Origin: Anoplolepis gracilipes
Taxonomy: Eukaryota > Arthropoda > Insecta > Hymenoptera > Formicidae
Reading direction: 5' to 3'
Assembly (NCBI RefSeq): GCF_047496725.1
Contig: NC_132977.1
Coordinates: forward strand, 9,461,501 to 9,525,500
Length of the DNA stretch: 64,000 nucleotides
Shown: positions 1 to 11,712 of the stretch, piece by piece
How the letters are laid out: every line of letters starts with the position of its first letter
Position numbering within the stretch: the first letter of the stretch is position 1
Notes under the pieces: generated by a model
Seen by the model: the letters and a program-made list of their open reading frames with translations, nothing else
Database searches by the model: none
Told to the model about the DNA's origin: nothing
Position numbers and translations under genes: made by a program

Positions 1-650
1 GTTTGTGACAACACAAGCCCTTTTAAAAGTAACATTAAGTTACATTTTTCATCGGACATTGAGACACAGTTGGGATTTGACAAGATAACATGACGTCAAA
101 ATATATTTCAAATAACTCTAATTTTCGCTTTTCCTTAATATTGTTCGCAATTCACAAATATAAAAAATATTTATTGTTGACGCTTTTATTGTTAACTAAT
201 TTAAAATAATCAAAATGATAAAATGTGACTATATTCCGTTACTATTCTTGTTCAAAAATTTCGAAACAATATGCAACATTAATTATAGCTAATATCTTGT
301 TTTTTATACAATAACAAATGATAATATATATATATATATATCAAAAGAAATATAAGAAAAAATAAAAAAAGATAGATAATATTATATTAATACTACAGCA
401 TTCTTCTTTTTATAGAAGTGTTGAGGAAATTGAACATTTTATAATACGAAATTATTTTTATATTTCGACTATTTAATTTTTTTCAATAAGACAGAGCAAT
501 TTTCTAGCTGTTAAAATTAAAAATTGTTTATATTTAAAAAAAATCTAGTTCTCTCGAAATCACACGGTATATGATGATTTTTTTCTGAAAGGAAGAAATA
601 ATTCGAATAAAACGAGTAAAAAAAAATAGAAAAAAAAAAATACCAACGTA
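1..650. other. AT-rich intergenic DNA, no gene seen
   Basis: This stretch is very AT-rich, with a short (TA)n run near 326-341 and homopolymer A/T tracts. I see no open frame with coding character and no RNA gene. Confidence 0.6.
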
Positions 651-659
651 TTGCGAAAA

Positions 660-2380
660 ATCTTCCACGAGCACGATGCATGTCAATGTGTAGCCGACCG
701 GTACATATTTGTTGGATTAATCCGATGCATTCGAAACTCAAAGTGTATTTCCGAGGAGCGTCGATGCTCGGGGCTCAGGCATTTCTTCGCATTTCTTTTC
801 TTCGCCTCACGCACAGGTCGCGACGAGTCCTGTACGAGTCCCGAGTAAGCCTCGTCCCTCCCACACGACGACCACCCAACAGACGATCTCGAGCCTCTTG
901 CTCCCTCTTCCTCTTTCTCTCTTTCTCCTGTTAGAAATTCCTTTTCGATTTATCGTACGTCACGATGGAACCGCGCGTCTATTTATCCAGCCGGATTATA
1001 CGATCTTGTCGAGGACCAACCATCAACCAGGCCTAGATGTTATATATACTACTACTGTCTGTTTTAGTGCTTGCTACCTAGTAGCAACTAGTAGCTTTTG
1101 CTAAACGATTCGATGGAGATTAAGAATTTCATTATTATTAAGAGAACAGTAATCAAATATTGATCGATTTAAAAATCTAACGTCTTGTTCTTTTACATCT
1201 TCTTATAAAAGATAGGTATGACGGTCTACTTATTTATTTTCTTCTCCCTTCGAAGATTACATAAGACTAATTTTACGGATTCTGGAAGTTAATCATCGTG
1301 AAAATAACTCGCAAACTTAAAAAGCATAACAGACACAGACACACAGAGTAATGAAACAGAAGCTGGAATACCGCGACGCAAGAGAGCGAGAAGAGTTAGA
1401 GATTGGCAAAAAACTGCCATGTGAAAATATGTACGCACGTTCAAACAACAAAAACGTACCGCGGTGGAGGAGAGAAAAGGGAGACGGAGGCAATCAAAAG
1501 AATGAGAGGTGGAGAGTCAGATAGCCGTGCATAATAAAAGGAGAGAAAAAGAGGGAAAGGGAACCTCGGGATGAGAACGAAGAGAAGGAAGCGAAGAAGA
1601 ACAAGAAGCCGGCCGAGAGATACAGGTAGATACATACGTACACACACACATACAAGGATTCAGGCGAGCACAACACGTAGCCGAGGAGGGAGAAAGAGAG
1701 GAAGAGAGAGGGAGAGAGGAGCACGAAAAGGTAGGTGCCGGCCGATACCGTGTGCCTTTCTTCCCCTTGCCACCTTGTTCGCCGTGGCCGGCCAAACGGT
1801 GGGGGGTAACGGAGGGGTCCATAGTGTGCGCGATCTCGTCGGCGGGGTCCTCGTGGCAGCAGCAGCAGCAGCAGCGGCGACGACGACGACGACGACGATG
1901 ACGACGACGACGACGACGACGACAACGACGAAGACGATGACGGTGGGCATGAGGGAGGAGAAAGGGAGACAGCCATCGGGAGGGGACCAGAGGGGACCTG
2001 GCGACAGACTGGCGGGCGCGCACCTGCACTGGCTCGGACCGACGAGAGAGCCGACACAGTCAGGGGCGCACCTACGAGCGCAGACTCCGTGTTCTTTGAG
2101 ACAGCGACGTACCCGAGCGAGAAGAGATACAAATCACGCCGCCGTCGCCGTCGCCGCCGCCGGAGCCGGAGCCGGTGCCGGTGCATTCTTCGTTCGCGCA
2201 CTTATCTCCCGCACTCTGGCGCACCGGCCCGTTCCACTTTCAGAGATCTCGCCCGTCTTATTTTCCGCTTTCTTTTTATCTCGCGTTCCTCCTCCGCTCT
2301 CTTCCTCTCCCATCGCTTTTTTCGTGCGAAACGCTCGTTTCTTTCGAAGCATTTTGTCGAGGTATAATCTCGCGTATTAG
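660..2380. promoter_or_regulatory. CpG-rich promoter/5'-UTR-like block with triplet repeats
   Basis: Base composition changes abruptly here from about 25% GC flanks to a GC- and CpG-rich block. It is densest from about 1,480 to 2,350. It contains (CAG)n at 1855-1876, a (GAC)n-type run to about 1942, GCC/GGAGCC-type triplets near 2137-2184 and purine-rich GAGA tracts around 1,690-1,725. Long frames exist on both strands, but they translate to Ser/Arg/Leu/Thr-rich low-complexity protein and match no family I know. A plausible plus-strand donor (AAAAG/GTAGGT) sits at about 1728. The simplest reading is the promoter and 5' non-coding exon of a gene whose coding part lies outside the window. Direction is undecided. 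Confidence 0.5.
1855..1942. repeat. Compound triplet repeat (CAG)n(GAC)n
   Basis: About seven CAG units run directly into about twenty GAC-type units with a few single-base interruptions (GAT, AAC, AAG). Translation gives Ala, Thr or Val runs depending on frame. I treat it as untranslated because the surrounding frames are all low complexity. Confidence 0.85.
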
Positions 2381-3603
2381 CGTAAACTATTTGTAAATAT
2401 TTAGGACTCGGTAAAGTAATATGAGAGAGTAATATGGCCTTGTTTTCGAATTTGAGGTCTCATTTTTTAAGAAAATGTATCTTTTTTTCTATTTTTTATT
2501 ATATAAATATTAAAATATTATAGAACTTTAGAAATAAAAATCTATGGTAGAATAAAAAATTAATAATTTACTTGAAGATAGTATGTAGTATTGAACCTTT
2601 TACTTTCACTTATTTCATTATTTAATGAAATTAATTCTTGTAATAAAAAATGTAATTATTAATTTTTTATACGAGTCAAAGAGAGAGAAATTCTTCTCGA
2701 ACTCTGAGACTTTTAAAATATCTCACATCTTGTTGCAAACTATTCAAGAAAATTTGTATACGTTTTATGATTTGTGTATAATAAAAATGTAAAATGATTA
2801 TTATTATATTTATTAAAAATTAATTGCCATATACCGAAGTGTCTGCTCACGTATTATTCATCACGTAGAAATAATTAATTTTATGAAAGATTTGACGGGA
2901 TTTTAATGAGAGTGTCCGGGGACACAATTTATAATTCATATCGTTATGAATTCTGTATTGAGCGGCACTGCTGTTTTGAAATACATTTGCGTCCATCGCG
3001 AGTAGAAAGTTTCAATGCTCGTCTCTAGGCACCCGAGTTTAGACACTGTGCAATTAGTCGTAATGTTTATTAATTATCTGACGTATATGATAGATCCGTA
3101 TAATTAGACGGTTGGTTTCCTATCATGTATTTTTTTATTGTATGTGTATAATATATAATTCTGATGTAGACGTAGTCTTATGTCTCTTATAAAATGTATG
3201 TAATATCCGGAGTGGCAAGAACTATATGTATTTTTTTAAAAGAGAAATGAAGGTCTTCGGAACTTTGGATTAAAATTCTGACATTGCTGTTACGAGATTT
3301 TTTGTGTAGTTTTTTTTAAAGATAGTTACAAATATTCGAGTTTATTTTATTTTTTAATTTTATTTTTTTTTGCTTTCCATAAAGTTCAAGTATTATAGTA
3401 TAAATTTATTTTATTTTGTAATTTTTATTTTTATCCCGATATAAACCAAAAATCACAAAGCTAAAATAATATAAAGCTATGTAAAATTTAAAACAGCTAT
3501 TGAATAATAGATTTTTATTGAATCAAATCTAGAAATTAAATCTAACAATAACGGTGGTTTTATCTTTGAGGAACAATAAGATCATTTGCGCTTGCTATAA
3601 AAA

Positions 3604-3638
<35 letters not shown>

Positions 3639-4260
3639 GATTTACGATAATTATGGTTTCGAGATTTTAGTAGCAAGATAAGAATGCCCAAAATATAAGA
3701 TATAGATGAAGTAGACGTGAAATAAAGAAAAAGCATGAATGTTAGACGCAGTATCCGTCACAAATTAAAAGCACAATTTAAACACGCTAATTATTCAGAT
3801 TTTTAGATAGATTGGTGCGATAATGTTTATCTCACGTTTATGCTACTTTGTAGCTACGTTTGTATATCAATAAAAATTTTTTCAAAAAATGTTCATTTAC
3901 ATATCGGTTTAACAGGATAAGTATGTGCATTAATTTATACGATTGTATAGATTACTTGATTATTTTTTGCTATAGCTATATTACAGCATGTATTTTTATA
4001 TAAAATATTTGTTAAAACTCGAGCTAATTATTGCGATCTTAGAAAAAAAATAAATAAGTTTTCAACATATTTTTTGATATAAATGAATCTTGTATTATTA
4101 TTGATTGAAAAAAATTCTAAGATGAACAAGTTTTTGTATACTCTACAATAAAATATTAATACGTATTATGCTATTATTTTTACATCACCGAAATATTTTT
4201 CTCCGTAATACACTTGTGCTGCATCGCAGAATTATTAAGTAGCAAAGTTACGACGAGAAA
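2381..4260. other. AT-rich intergenic DNA with one GC-richer island
   Basis: No gene recognised. A moderately GC-rich island at about 2,905-3,130 stands out from the AT-rich surroundings and could be regulatory. A (GT)n microsatellite lies at 3606-3635. Confidence 0.5.
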
Positions 4261-4269
4261 TGAATATAG

Positions 4270-4830
4270 ACTTTTTCTTTCCAAGAGAGATCTCCCTTTC
4301 TAAACTCCGTCAATCGGAGAAGAGACCCAGACTCGATGGAGTAATAAAGCGGCCACCTTCGACGCGGAAGGTCGCTCATGAATATGGATCGGGAAAGTAA
4401 TCGCGAAATGAACGATAGGACGGGCCCGTAATAAGCCGCCGCGCGCGATTATGATGTAAGCCCGATTTATCCCGGGCGCATATAATGATCCCGGGAGCAG
4501 AGCGTGTGCGACGAATACCTTCACTTTCCCACTTCTGTCCGCCTATTGTCCATTTATTGCGGCGAAGTCGCTCGTTCTCTACGTGCGGTCCTCTCACGAT
4601 GCACGTTTGACCTTTTCGCGCGCCGGATATTTGCAAGATCTGATGCGCGCGTCATTGACGACCGTGATTTTAACACGAGGTCGTTATGCAAATCGTGAGG
4701 TCCTTCCAGTTTATTGCGTTCATTTAAATGTCGGACTTTACGTTCACGCTCGGTACGGTAGCACCGCCGATTAGCCGTGTGACTTTATCCTCTGTCTTTA
4801 TCGCGCCGGACAAGATTACAGATATGGAAC
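4270..4830. promoter_or_regulatory. CpG-rich non-coding island, candidate enhancer
   Basis: A sharply bounded GC/CpG-rich segment (for example GCCGCCGCGCGCG at about 4436-4448) sits in AT-rich DNA. It has short overlapping frames on both strands and none is convincing as protein. A cis-regulatory module is the best guess. Function cannot be seen in the sequence. Confidence 0.35.
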
Positions 4831-6978
4831 AAATTGATTTCAATTTATTGCAACTGTATCCGAAATAATTGCGTCGCAATCGTTGTGATCTTATAATTCT
4901 ATTCCATAGTTTTTTGTAAACAAAATGATGTATGTGTGTGTTTTATCGAATTAAAATTTATTTTAATTTTTGCAAATAAAATCATTAAAATTAAAATAAA
5001 AGCCAAATTAAATTGTAATGTTTTACGATTAACTTTAGGATTAAGATTAAAGCTAATATATGCATATACTTGATAAAATTCTTTACTAATTTTAATTGTA
5101 TTGATATTAATCCAAAACTGTTTATCCAACGAAAAAAAAGAAATTAAATATAACATTAATTAAATTAAATATAAATTTTAGAGGGTGATATTTTAAAAAG
5201 TTCTATGCTTGAAAATTATACCGTGGAATGTAAAAATGACGGAATCAATCGTCCGTAACGCACGGCAGGATTTACAAGGCAATATGGAAAAACGTAGGCG
5301 ATGAATATATGCGGTTTCGTTCGAGCGGTTTAATTTATTACCACCCTCGGAATTGTCACATGTTTAAAAGATAATGGCGTGCTCGTTTTAAGATTTGTGA
5401 GAATAAAACATCACGCCGCCACTGATATGCATATTTGCGGGCCAACGTGATATTTTAATCACAAGAGAGAAAGGTCGTGCTGTGTAAAGGTTGTATCCTG
5501 GTTATCACATTTTTAAAATATCATTTAAAGTGATTTTGTGTAAAGGTATAGTGTTAACAATATTATAAAATACATAATATATGTTTTTACATAAAGATAC
5601 ATTGTAGAAATATAATATTCTCACTTAAAAATTTAAGAAAAAATATAAGATTAAAGATAGAAAAATATCGCGTGATTATCTCGCGGTTCACAGGGTATAA
5701 AGAACGGGATTATTCCCGAATTAAAATCAGATAAACACACCTGGTGTAACAATGTACGCGCGTATCGTATTACTATCGAAATAGATTTTTGTGATTTCGA
5801 AAGCACTTTTGTGTTTGATAATCGTGTATGCGTTAATCACTTTCTGACGTGCGCGACGGGCTACGAAAAAAAAAAAAAAAAAAAAAAAAAAGCAAAAGAG
5901 CACGTAGATATCGCACCGTGATGCAGCATTTGTTCGAACAACACTTTACATTGTAAATATTTTCCGACGATGGCACAGTTTCGCCGAGCACAGCCTTATA
6001 CGGCGAGTCATGATTCACGCGTAACTTCGTTTAACTTTGCAGGAGAATATTCACTCTCATAAAAAAATAGACATTCTTGAGATATTTTAATGCAAAAATA
6101 TAAAACATAATTTTAAAAAATTTAATAATGTCATTAGTGATTTTTATCTTTACTAAAATTGTATAAATTCTTTTTTACTTTAATCTAATCTTGGTATTTT
6201 TTCCCCACAATGTATGATAGTAGTACATACGTACATCGAGGCAATAAAAAAGATCGTCGATTTGAAATATAAGGTATGTGAGAAAGTATATGTTATATTA
6301 AAATTAATTTTGTTTTTTTGTTTTTTTTTATGAGACAAATACTGCAAAGAATAATCATGATATATAGAAAATAATAAATATCAAAATCAATGATTGAAAA
6401 ATCAGTTTGTAATTTTCACAAACTGTAATCTTACAAACTTTGCATTCCCATTTTCCCTAAAATATGTTATTGAATATGCATACACGAAGATGCACATAGG
6501 TGTAAAAAAAATGTGGAATAAAAATTCTGTGTAAAAAATTTTGGAACATAAAGTTAAAGATGTGTTGATCTATATAAAATATGAAAAATAAAATATCCGT
6601 TAATATCTCATCGCTATCGTATAACTAATTTGTTTACGGTACCGTAAAGGAAGAACCGCAAAACGATAGGACTGAAAACTGAGCTCGGGAGAGAATGCTC
6701 GTTAAGTACTACCGTACCGGGATACTTATATGCGTGTATGTATGAAAGCGTGTTGACGATGATTACGGTGCCGCGCGAGGGAATGATCGTTTCGTCTTTT
6801 GAACACGTGTGTCCTTATCAGCGGTCATTTTTCTCGCCGGCCACGATAACGGTTTTGCGAAGCGTAATTTCTGCACGACAGGACGGTCTCACGACCTTCG
6901 ACAGTTTGCCTTCGATATTTTTTCATATCTTGCGTGAGACTCGTTTGTGTATATAGTATATATGTCATATATTTAATG

Positions 6979-7032
<54 letters not shown>

Positions 7033-8003
7033 TTCTAGAATATAATTTTTAATCGATGCATTCTGCGATTTATTATTTCCATTATTTAAGATAAAAATTA
7101 ATATTGTTTAACTAGAGCTAGTCAGACAAATTTATTATCGATAGCAAATTTCAAGAAGACTATTCACTATCAACTTTATGATGTTCATTAAAGATGGTTG
7201 ATATAACCAAACTACCTATTATATCTAATTTTTTGAACATACATATAAGTAAAATAGTTATTTAAAGAATGATATTACTCTTATTATTGTTGATTACAAT
7301 TATATATTTCGTTAAAAATAGTCTATTTCTGGCGCTGTCGACAAGAAATTTATTAAAAATCTATATATATATTTACATACCTCGTCCCGATGTTACTACA
7401 CAAAGCCGTGCATCACTTTTAGCGGCAAATTATACAAATAGCGACATCTCGCGTACGTTTCTAGTAAGCTTCTAGAATATTAAAGTAGCGATAGAACATT
7501 AAAGTGGCCCTCCACAAATAATATTTTGAATTGTAATTATGTCACAAATGATCAAAATTCCTCAAATATGATTAGATAAATTTATCATGCAAAAACTATA
7601 TTTTTTAAATTAAGTGATATTTAGTAAATTAGAAGTAAATTAATTCAATTGCAAATATGTTATTAAATTAAAAACGCAGAATTTTGTATATTTTTTGTGT
7701 GACATTGAATTATTTTATTGCTGTCTGAATATTTTATTCTTTTCGCTTAATTTTTATGCTATACTATTCTATAGAAATCTTTTATTCGAGAGTATGTTTT
7801 TTTACGATAAACTACTCTGAACTATACTCAATTGATTGAAATTATCATGAAAATAACAAATGCGCGGCGCAATTTCAATTAATTATAATTAATCCTCGAT
7901 TCGGGACATATGTCAAAATTCTTTTATTTATCTTACCTCGCTTTGCGTAATTTCGAGGCATCTGTCAAAATTCATCTTGTAATGTTAATTCGCACAATAC
8001 AAA
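4831..8003. other. Intergenic DNA with two further GC-rich islands
   Basis: No gene recognised. GC-richer islands lie at about 5,220-5,480 and 6,600-6,930; the latter has a CACGTG E-box at 6804-6809 and a TTATCA (inverted GATA) at 6815-6820. A poly(A) run of 26 lies at 5866-5891 and an (AT)n tract at 6992-7029. Just upstream of the next gene, an about 16-bp segment containing TGTCAAAATTC is present twice, 52 bp apart (near 7906 and 7958). Confidence 0.45.
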
Positions 8004-8922
8004 ATGATTCTGATTGCGAAACCTCAGCTCAAAGTTCTGGATAAAAATAAATTACACGTATCGCGAAGGCCAGGATGCACCGCGTGGTTACTGCTTGGCT
8101 GTAAGAGATTATTTATTAAATTATTATATTTCAAATTTAATGTATAAAATTTGTTTCATCTATGAATTAATCGATATAATCAGTTACATATGTCAATTAC
8201 ATTTTTCAGTATCGGCGGTAATTTTTATCGGCATATTTAGCCATCTGACAAGCAACATCTACTTTTTAATTATCTTACTTTTGGGCGAGATTATGTTCGG
8301 GTTAGATAGTTTCGGAGAATGGGAAGACTTGATACTGTACAAGCAGGAGAATAAAGCTGTTGTGGAAAAAGCTGTTTGGAGCGACAGATTATGTTCGGGT
8401 AATTCGGGTGAAATCTCTCTGATGAGACTCACCGACATCCGATATGTTGGTGTCTCCACCGACATGGGTCTCTTTATCCTCCACAGAGACGGACAAACAA
8501 TCACTCTTAGTATGAGAGGATTAACGAGAAAAGAGATACAAAATCTAAGGAAAGAAATCAACTATTTCTTGAACATGAGTCGGCTTGAAAATCTCGACTT
8601 TTCCTTGATTGATCCATCAGACCGATTATTACTTTCTTCCGATTCTGAAGAGTATTTGCAAAAGTGTCCAAGAACGTGTTTACCTACAACTAACGAGTTT
8701 ACTGTTTCGGACAATATCTTGAGCAATAGCAAGGCATGTTATCGGATGCAGAATCTGAGCTATCCAATTCTAACGTATGGACGACTTAACAACTATCAGT
8801 CGGCAAGCTTAAAAAGGGGCCTTTATACAAAAAACTCAAGACATCTTGATTATGTTAAGTATACCAGAAATACATGTGCCGTTCCTAATCAGATAAAGAT
8901 TAACAAAGAAATAAATAATTAA
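8004..8922 (+). CDS. CYBC1: CYBC1/Eros-like cytochrome b-245 chaperone homologue, 2 exons
   Basis: Exons are 8004-8100 and 8210-8922, with donor GTAAGA and acceptor TTTTTCAG, giving 269 residues. The N-terminal ~70 residues hold a basic start and two hydrophobic segments (about residues 26-45 and 50-65). A soluble domain follows, starting with FGEWEDLILYKQ. This matches the LEDWEEAIFDK region that opens the PH-like domain of vertebrate CYBC1 (Eros), with the same spacing from the membrane part. Vertebrate Eros is an ER membrane chaperone that stabilises the NOX2 gp91phox/p22phox heterodimer and some receptors. The insect partner is unknown; a NOX or DUOX enzyme is an inference. The protein is about 80 residues longer than the roughly 187-residue human one. 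The extra part is a Ser/Tyr/Asn-rich C-terminal tail after the conserved domain. The gene is convergent with SDR39U1 (330 bp between stop codons). Confidence 0.85.
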
Positions 8923-8993
8923 TCTTTGTTTATGAAATATATGTGTTCTTGATATTACTGAAATTTTTATCTAATTTGCATTTGTCGACTACA

Positions 8994-8999
8994 AATAAA
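8994..8999 (+). terminator. Poly(A) signal AATAAA of the CYBC1-like gene
   Basis: AATAAA lies 72 bp past the stop codon and is the first canonical signal on this strand. Confidence 0.6.
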
Positions 9000-9048
9000 T
9001 AATGTATAACAAGGAAACGAGATTTATTCTTTGTGCTACAACAAATAA

Positions 9049-9054
9049 TTTATT
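9049..9054 (-). terminator. Poly(A) signal (AATAAA on minus strand) of SDR39U1
   Basis: TTTATT on the plus strand lies about 200 bp beyond the SDR39U1 stop codon; another copy is at 9023-9028. If either is used, the 3' ends of the two convergent genes nearly abut or overlap. Confidence 0.5.
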
Positions 9055-9252
9055 ACTAAATAACAATAAACTATCGTATAAACTATCAAAGAGATCTTAA
9101 ACTTGATGTTTCGTCACGATTAACAATCTGAACAGCATATATTACATATTCCACTACTATGATAGCTTTAAAATAATTAATTTATGCATATATTATTGCA
9201 TATCTTGCATATCATCCTTCATCATAATTTACATAAAATTTTGTATAAAATA

Positions 9253-10529
9253 TTATGCAACAAGTTGCTTACATGCACTTTCGATGTTCGGATACTGATA
9301 TTGAAATCCTATCTCTGTAACATGCTTTGGTACAACTTTCTGTCCTTCCAACATAATCTAAAGAAAAACCATGAAATTATTATATTATTTTGTTATCGAG
9401 ATTATTAAATATACATTACTAACTTTTGCTCGTTCTTCACTGAATAATATTTGTAGAACAAAACTTGGAAGAGGTATCACTGCAGGTCTTCTCATTGCTA
9501 TTGCAAATGCTTTTGTAAATTCTCTATTTGTTATAAGCTGTTAACAACAATGTGTTTAATTAATGTTTATTCTTTTTTTTTTAATAAAAAAACAAATTAT
9601 TTATATTACCTGAGGTGCAACTCCATTTAATATACCATGCACATTGCTATTTTTCAGTGCAAATATAAACATGTTAACTAAGTCAGTAATATGTATCCAG
9701 GGCATGTACTGATTTCCCGTTCCTATTGGTCCTCCAAGACCAAGAAAGAAAGGTAAATATATTTGCTTGATCATGCCACCATTTTTTCCTAATACAACTC
9801 CGGACCTTATTGTCACTTGTCTAATATTGCAATCATTTGATAATTTTGCCGCTTCCTCCCAATCGTGAGTAAGTCCTGACAACATGAATAATTAATTTGC
9901 AAATAAGTATTGAATGCTTTACAAAGGAAAAATGAGAATCTACTTGAGAGAAAATCATAGGGCTCGCATTTGTTCTCTTCTGTATACACAGTGTCATTAG
10001 GCTTATAGTATGCGACTCCTGATATAGTTGCGAAAACTGTAGCTTTGGTACTCTTTATGGCATCTGCTAGAGCCTTTGTTGTCTTTACCCTACTATTCCT
10101 GACATTTTGCTTGAAGCCTGGCGACCACCTTTGCATAGGATCAAGTATATTCTGGCCGGTAACATTGATGACAGCTGATGTAGTCTCTGGCAGACCACAA
10201 CGTTCTAAATCATTCTATATATTTCATAAGTCACCTTTTGATAGATTCTTTCTCATTAAAAATTAAGACAATAGATTATCATAACTTACCCATGATATTC
10301 TATTTGGCCCTGGCATTCGAGAGATACATGTGCAAGATACACCCTCGAGACTCAGTGATTTTATCAGCTGTGAGCCTATGAAGCCAGTACCACCACCTAA
10401 AATAATTACATAACCTTATTAGTGATATGATTTAAAAACGCATGTTTTTTTAGCATAATATTATAATTTTAATAAATGGACACAAGTTACAAGCATGTGC
10501 TTACCGATTACTACGTGTTTTAAAGCCAT
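9253..10529 (-). CDS. SDR39U1: Epimerase family protein SDR39U1-like, 6 exons
   Basis: In order of transcription the exons are 10505-10529, 10290-10396, 9944-10214, 9610-9875, 9424-9537 and 9253-9357. They join into 295 residues, close to the human length of about 293. The N-terminus has the Rossmann glycine motif GGGTGFIGS (residues 9-17), which binds NAD(P). Further family blocks follow: VINVTGQNI, ISGVAYY, RSGVVLG, LGLGGPIGTG, PWIHITDL and GILNGVAP. The C-terminal domain ends in MLEGQKVVP and YQYP. This is the atypical/extended SDR family shared with bacterial YfcH/SulA-type proteins; the substrate is unknown. The donor after exon 3 (GTAGAT) is weak, but the frame and protein match are continuous. 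The gene shares a 480-bp divergent promoter with Med10. Confidence 0.96.
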
Positions 10530-11009
10530 GTCCGAGAATAGCAACGATTTTGCAATCTTTTATGTCAGATTATTTTAAGAATTTTAGAAATCTCTTCCCG
10601 GTCGTGATGCAACGGATGCGACTGGCAATAAACAATATCTCGGTTGTTGCAAGAAGTAATGGTTACATATTATATATAATTACGTAAATTATTATTATTA
10701 ATAATCATATTAGTATTTTAACTTTTCAGTACCCGTATAATTATTGAATATGTACAGATCTTTTATAAATACAATAAATATGAACACTATTATTTTATTT
10801 TTACCGATAATGTAAAGATCTACATACATCGACAGTAAGGCGAGTTTCTTCTCAGTTACATTCAACTCCCGCAAGGATCGCTGTCAATAAAGTTAGATTT
10901 TTTTGTAGTTACATCTAACTCCCGCAAGGATCGCTGTCAATAAAGCTAGTTTTTTTTGTAGTTACACTAACTCCCGCAAGGTTCGCTGTCAATAAAGATT
11001 ATAACGAAA
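10530..11009. promoter_or_regulatory. Shared divergent promoter of SDR39U1 and Med10
   Basis: Only 480 bp separate the two start codons, so both core promoters and 5' UTRs must lie here. The Med10-proximal 150 bp are built of three tandem ~53-bp repeats (separate entry). Confidence 0.75.
10855..10998. repeat. Three tandem copies of a ~53-bp unit in the Med10 promoter/5' UTR
   Basis: The core AACTCCCGCAAGG, then A/T-TCGCTGTCAATAAAG, recurs at 10864, 10917 and 10969, giving periods of 53 and 52. A GTTACA(T) head and a T-tract precede or follow each core. The third copy ends about 11 bp before the Med10 start codon, so part is probably transcribed as 5' UTR. Each copy contains AATAAA on the Med10 sense strand. 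Confidence 0.95.
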
Positions 11010-11712
11010 ATGGCATCCGCCTTGGAGAATTTGGAGGCTCAACTAGAGCTATTTATCGAAAATGTGCGACAAATACGTATTATAGTGAGCGATTTTCAGC
11101 CACAAGGACAAAATGTACTGAATCAGAAAATGTGAGTATCCATGTAACGTGCATATTTTTGTATATTGGAATTTAAGACTGTGTTTTCATATGTTAACCT
11201 CGCAGAAGTGTGTGTAACGGCATTAATATCAATCTTTTTAAATTGCTATAAATTATGATTTACAGTTCAAAAATTTTAATTAACATGTTTATATTTTTAG
11301 ACTAATGTGAAATTAATTAAGTATAAATTTTACTAAAAAAATGTATTTTTTTTTTTAGACAAGGATTAGTCAACGGCTTACAGGAGATTGATAAGCTAAA
11401 ATCTCAGGTACAAGATGTCCATGTTCCATTAGAAGTATTTGAGTAAGTTTTTTTCAATATCACTGTTAAAATTAATATATATTAAGCTAAATTTTATTCT
11501 TATATGAAAACGTTCATTTCAGTTACATTGACCAAGGAAGAAATCCTCAATTGTATACCAAAGACTGTATAGAGAAGGCTTTGACAAAGAATGAACAAGT
11601 CAAGGGAAAGATTGATGCCTATAGGAAATTCAAGGCAAATATGTTAGTGGAATTAAATCGAGTTTTTCCGAATGAATTAGCCAAGTATAGAGCAATTCGC
11701 GGAGATGAATAA
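11010..11712 (+). CDS. MED10: Mediator complex subunit 10 (Med10), 3 exons
   Basis: Exons are 11010-11131, 11359-11442 and 11523-11712, all with GT-AG borders, giving 131 residues (human about 135). Med10 is a middle-module subunit of Mediator and acts in RNA polymerase II transcription in the nucleus. Diagnostic blocks seen are LELFIENVRQ and RIIVSDFQPQGQNVLNQK near the N-terminus. VPLEVF then DYIDQGRNPQLYTK span the exon 2/3 junction. NEQVKGKID and LAKYRAIRGDE form the C-terminus. The chosen ATG is the first in frame and gives the family's usual N-terminus. It is an ordinary intact copy. Confidence 0.97.

Noticed and set aside
1494..2380. Long overlapping ORFs on both strands (up to ~270 codons) in the CpG-rich block
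   Set aside because: They translate to Arg/Ser/Leu/Thr low-complexity protein generated by triplet and purine repeats, overlap each other on both strands and show no domain.
5660..5891. SINE-like unit ending in a 26-base poly(A)
   Set aside because: No internal RNA polymerase III boxes or target duplication could be identified, so it is listed only as a homopolymer run.
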